A DNA stretch of 64,000 bases from Mucilaginibacter aquaedulcis (lineage in GTDB: Bacteria > Bacteroidota > Bacteroidia > Sphingobacteriales > Sphingobacteriaceae). Under the pieces are notes generated by a model that made no database searches, was not told the DNA's origin, and saw only the letters and a program-made list of their open reading frames with translations. The stretch lies in NCBI RefSeq assembly GCF_030409325.1, contig NZ_JAUFPR010000004.1, positions 481,548-545,547 of the forward strand, written 5' to 3'. Shown piece by piece: positions 63,223 to 64,000 of the stretch. Every line of letters starts with the position of its first letter. Position 1 is the stretch's first letter. The position numbers were made by a program, and so were the translations under genes.

Positions 63223-63282
63223 ATTTTAATTATTGAACGATTGGATTATTGAATTTTTATTTATGTTTGAGTAGAACTAAAA

Positions 63283-63355
63283 GCGGAAATAGCTCAGCTG
63301 GTAGAGCATCAGTTTCCCAAACTGAAGGCCGCGGGTTCGAATCCCGTTTTCCGCT
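63283..63355 (+). tRNA. tRNA-Gly(CCC)
   Basis: 73 nt, full cloverleaf: acceptor GCGGAAA / TTTCCGC, discriminator T, D-arm AGCTCAGCTGGTAGAGCA, anticodon stem TCAGT / ACTGA with loop TTCCCAA (anticodon CCC, 63316-63318), T-arm GGGTTCGAATCCC. CCA not encoded. A T-run follows at once. Confidence 0.96.
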
Positions 63356-63367
63356 CTTTTTTAATAT

Positions 63368-63392
63368 TTACGAAGTTTTAAAAATTTCGTAA
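63368..63392. repeat. REP-like palindrome, family C, diverged
   Basis: TTACGAAGTTTTAAAAATTT then CGTAA: imperfect copy of the palindrome at 25041-25070. With the preceding T-run it may help end tRNA-Gly transcription. Confidence 0.65.
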
Positions 63393-63407
63393 GTATTCTT
63401 TTAGTTT

Positions 63408-63495
63408 GTCATTGCGAGGAGGAACGACGAAGCAATCGCGAACTATGCATATTCCTCCTTAAAGTTCGCGATTGCTACGCTACGTTCGCAATGAC
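63408..63495. repeat. REP-like repeat, family B
   Basis: GTCATTGCGAGGAGGAACGA then CGAAGCAATCGCGAAC pairs with GTTCGCGATTGCTACGCTAC then GTTCGCAATGAC. About 88 bp, between tRNA-Gly and nadB. Confidence 0.85.
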
Positions 63496-63510
63496 AACAA
63501 ATTTTTATTT

Positions 63511-64000
63511 CTAAAACACCGTATCCTGAATTTGCTCAGCATGCTCCGGATAATCAGTAGTGTAATGTAATCCCCTGCTCTCTTTACGTAACATGGCAGA
63601 TTTTACTACTATAAATGACACCTGGATCAGGTTGCGTAGTTCGCAAAGTTTAACGGATAATTTTGTCTTTTTGTAGAACTCTTCCGTCTCCTCATACAAT
63701 AAACCTAAACGGCGCATAGCCCTATCCAGCCTGAAATCTGAACGTACAATACCCACATAGTCATTCATAAGTTTTTGCATTTCGCGCACGTTGTGTGTAA
63801 CCAGAATATCTTCGTTAGATAACTGAACCCCTTTTTCATCCCAATCAGGTATACCTTCAGGAATTACAAAACTTTCAAACTTACCTATGGCATCCTCATA
63901 AATACGGTGCGCAAAAACCAAAGCTTCTAATAATGAGTTAGATGCCAAACGATTTGCACCATGCAGACCTGTTGACGAGCATTCGCCACAAGCATATAAC
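63511..64000 (-). CDS. nadB: L-aspartate oxidase NadB, C-terminal part (partial)
   Basis: The leftward gene is open to the window edge, so only the C-terminal part (about 162 codons) is seen. The visible part reads LYACGECSSTGLHGANRLAS then NSLLEALVFAHR, the FAD-binding end of the succinate dehydrogenase-like domain, followed by the helical C-terminal domain (RSDFRLDRAMRRLGLLYEET). NadB oxidises aspartate to iminoaspartate for NAD synthesis. The internal ATG of MASNSLLEA is not the start. Confidence 0.93.
   Translation of the reverse strand, partial: LYACGECSSTGLHGANRLASNSLLEALVFAHRIYEDAIGKFESFVIPEGIPDWDEKGVQLSNEDILVTHNVREMQKLMNDYVGIVRSDFRLDRAMRRLGLLYEETEEFYKKTKLSVKLCELRNLIQVSFIVVKSAMLRKESRGLHYTTDYPEHAEQIQDTVF

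Noticed and set aside
1..64000. CRISPR arrays, toxin-antitoxin pairs, phage genes, riboswitches and rRNA
   Set aside because: I looked for regular direct repeats, typical short paired genes, phage structural genes and known riboswitch cores and found none that I could support.

Overview
The window is a stretch of ordinary chromosome from a Bacteroidota bacterium, most probably of the family Sphingobacteriaceae (Mucilaginibacter/Pedobacter-like). This placement is inference. It rests on the gene families present (DUF4175, DUF4199, DUF2752, M61 and M16 peptidases, Ku, MlaEFD, CarboxypepD_reg-like and Big_5 lipoproteins), on several starts preceded by the Bacteroidota -7 promoter element TAnnTTTG (sometimes with a TTG/TTTG about 20 bp upstream), and on the scarcity of strong Shine-Dalgarno sequences. 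There is no rRNA operon, CRISPR array, prophage or intact insertion sequence.

Layout. 0-6 kb: dapF, then a leftward stress-type cluster (ECF sigma factor with anti-sigma partner, a 51-residue membrane protein, a YciF/DUF892 ferritin-like protein, Ku), then a SIMPL protein and a small membrane protein. 6-14 kb: DinB-like protein overlapping an orphan sensor kinase, gltX, a receiver-like protein, an APC transporter and a PDZ-containing M61 peptidase. 13.7-21 kb: a MarR-regulated RND efflux operon (adaptor, pump, TolC) and a single-domain response regulator coupled to a BadF-type kinase. 21-35 kb: lnt, rsmI, serS, an M28 peptidase, small membrane proteins, mfd, hpt, an M16 peptidase and def. 35-42 kb: the Fe-S proteins NifU and Mrp, a large transglycosylase, a nitroreductase, a receiver and an esterase. 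42-47.5 kb: methyltransferase, two tRNA-Pro genes, PAS protein, VOC protein plus esterase, flavin reductase and a transposase remnant. 47.8-52.6 kb: DUF4175, RsbW-like ATPase, ybeY and glutathione peroxidase. 52.8-58.9 kb: MlaEFD lipid transport, pirin, an oxidoreductase and an ABC-F protein. 58.9-64 kb: parS-like sites, mnmG, a Big_5 lipoprotein, gamma-carbonic anhydrase, tRNA-Gly and the C-terminal part of nadB.

The most interesting signals lie between genes. (1) Three 16-bp sites match the ParB-binding consensus TGTTnCACGTGnAACA: two flank the mnmG leader and one lies inside the M61 peptidase gene, which suggests the window is close to the replication origin. (2) The palindrome TGTTTAAACA, or its GTTTAAAC core, sits in front of both the nitroreductase and the pirin genes, once as the centre of a 34-bp perfect palindrome, which suggests an undescribed redox or electrophile regulon. 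(3) Five long imperfect hairpins built from repeated short words lie between genes; three abut the -7 boxes of gltX, serS and mfd. (4) Three families of dispersed REP-like repeats fill other gaps. (5) Several -7 boxes lie 4-7 nt from the start codon, which predicts leaderless mRNAs. I see no obvious new multi-gene defence or biosynthetic system here.
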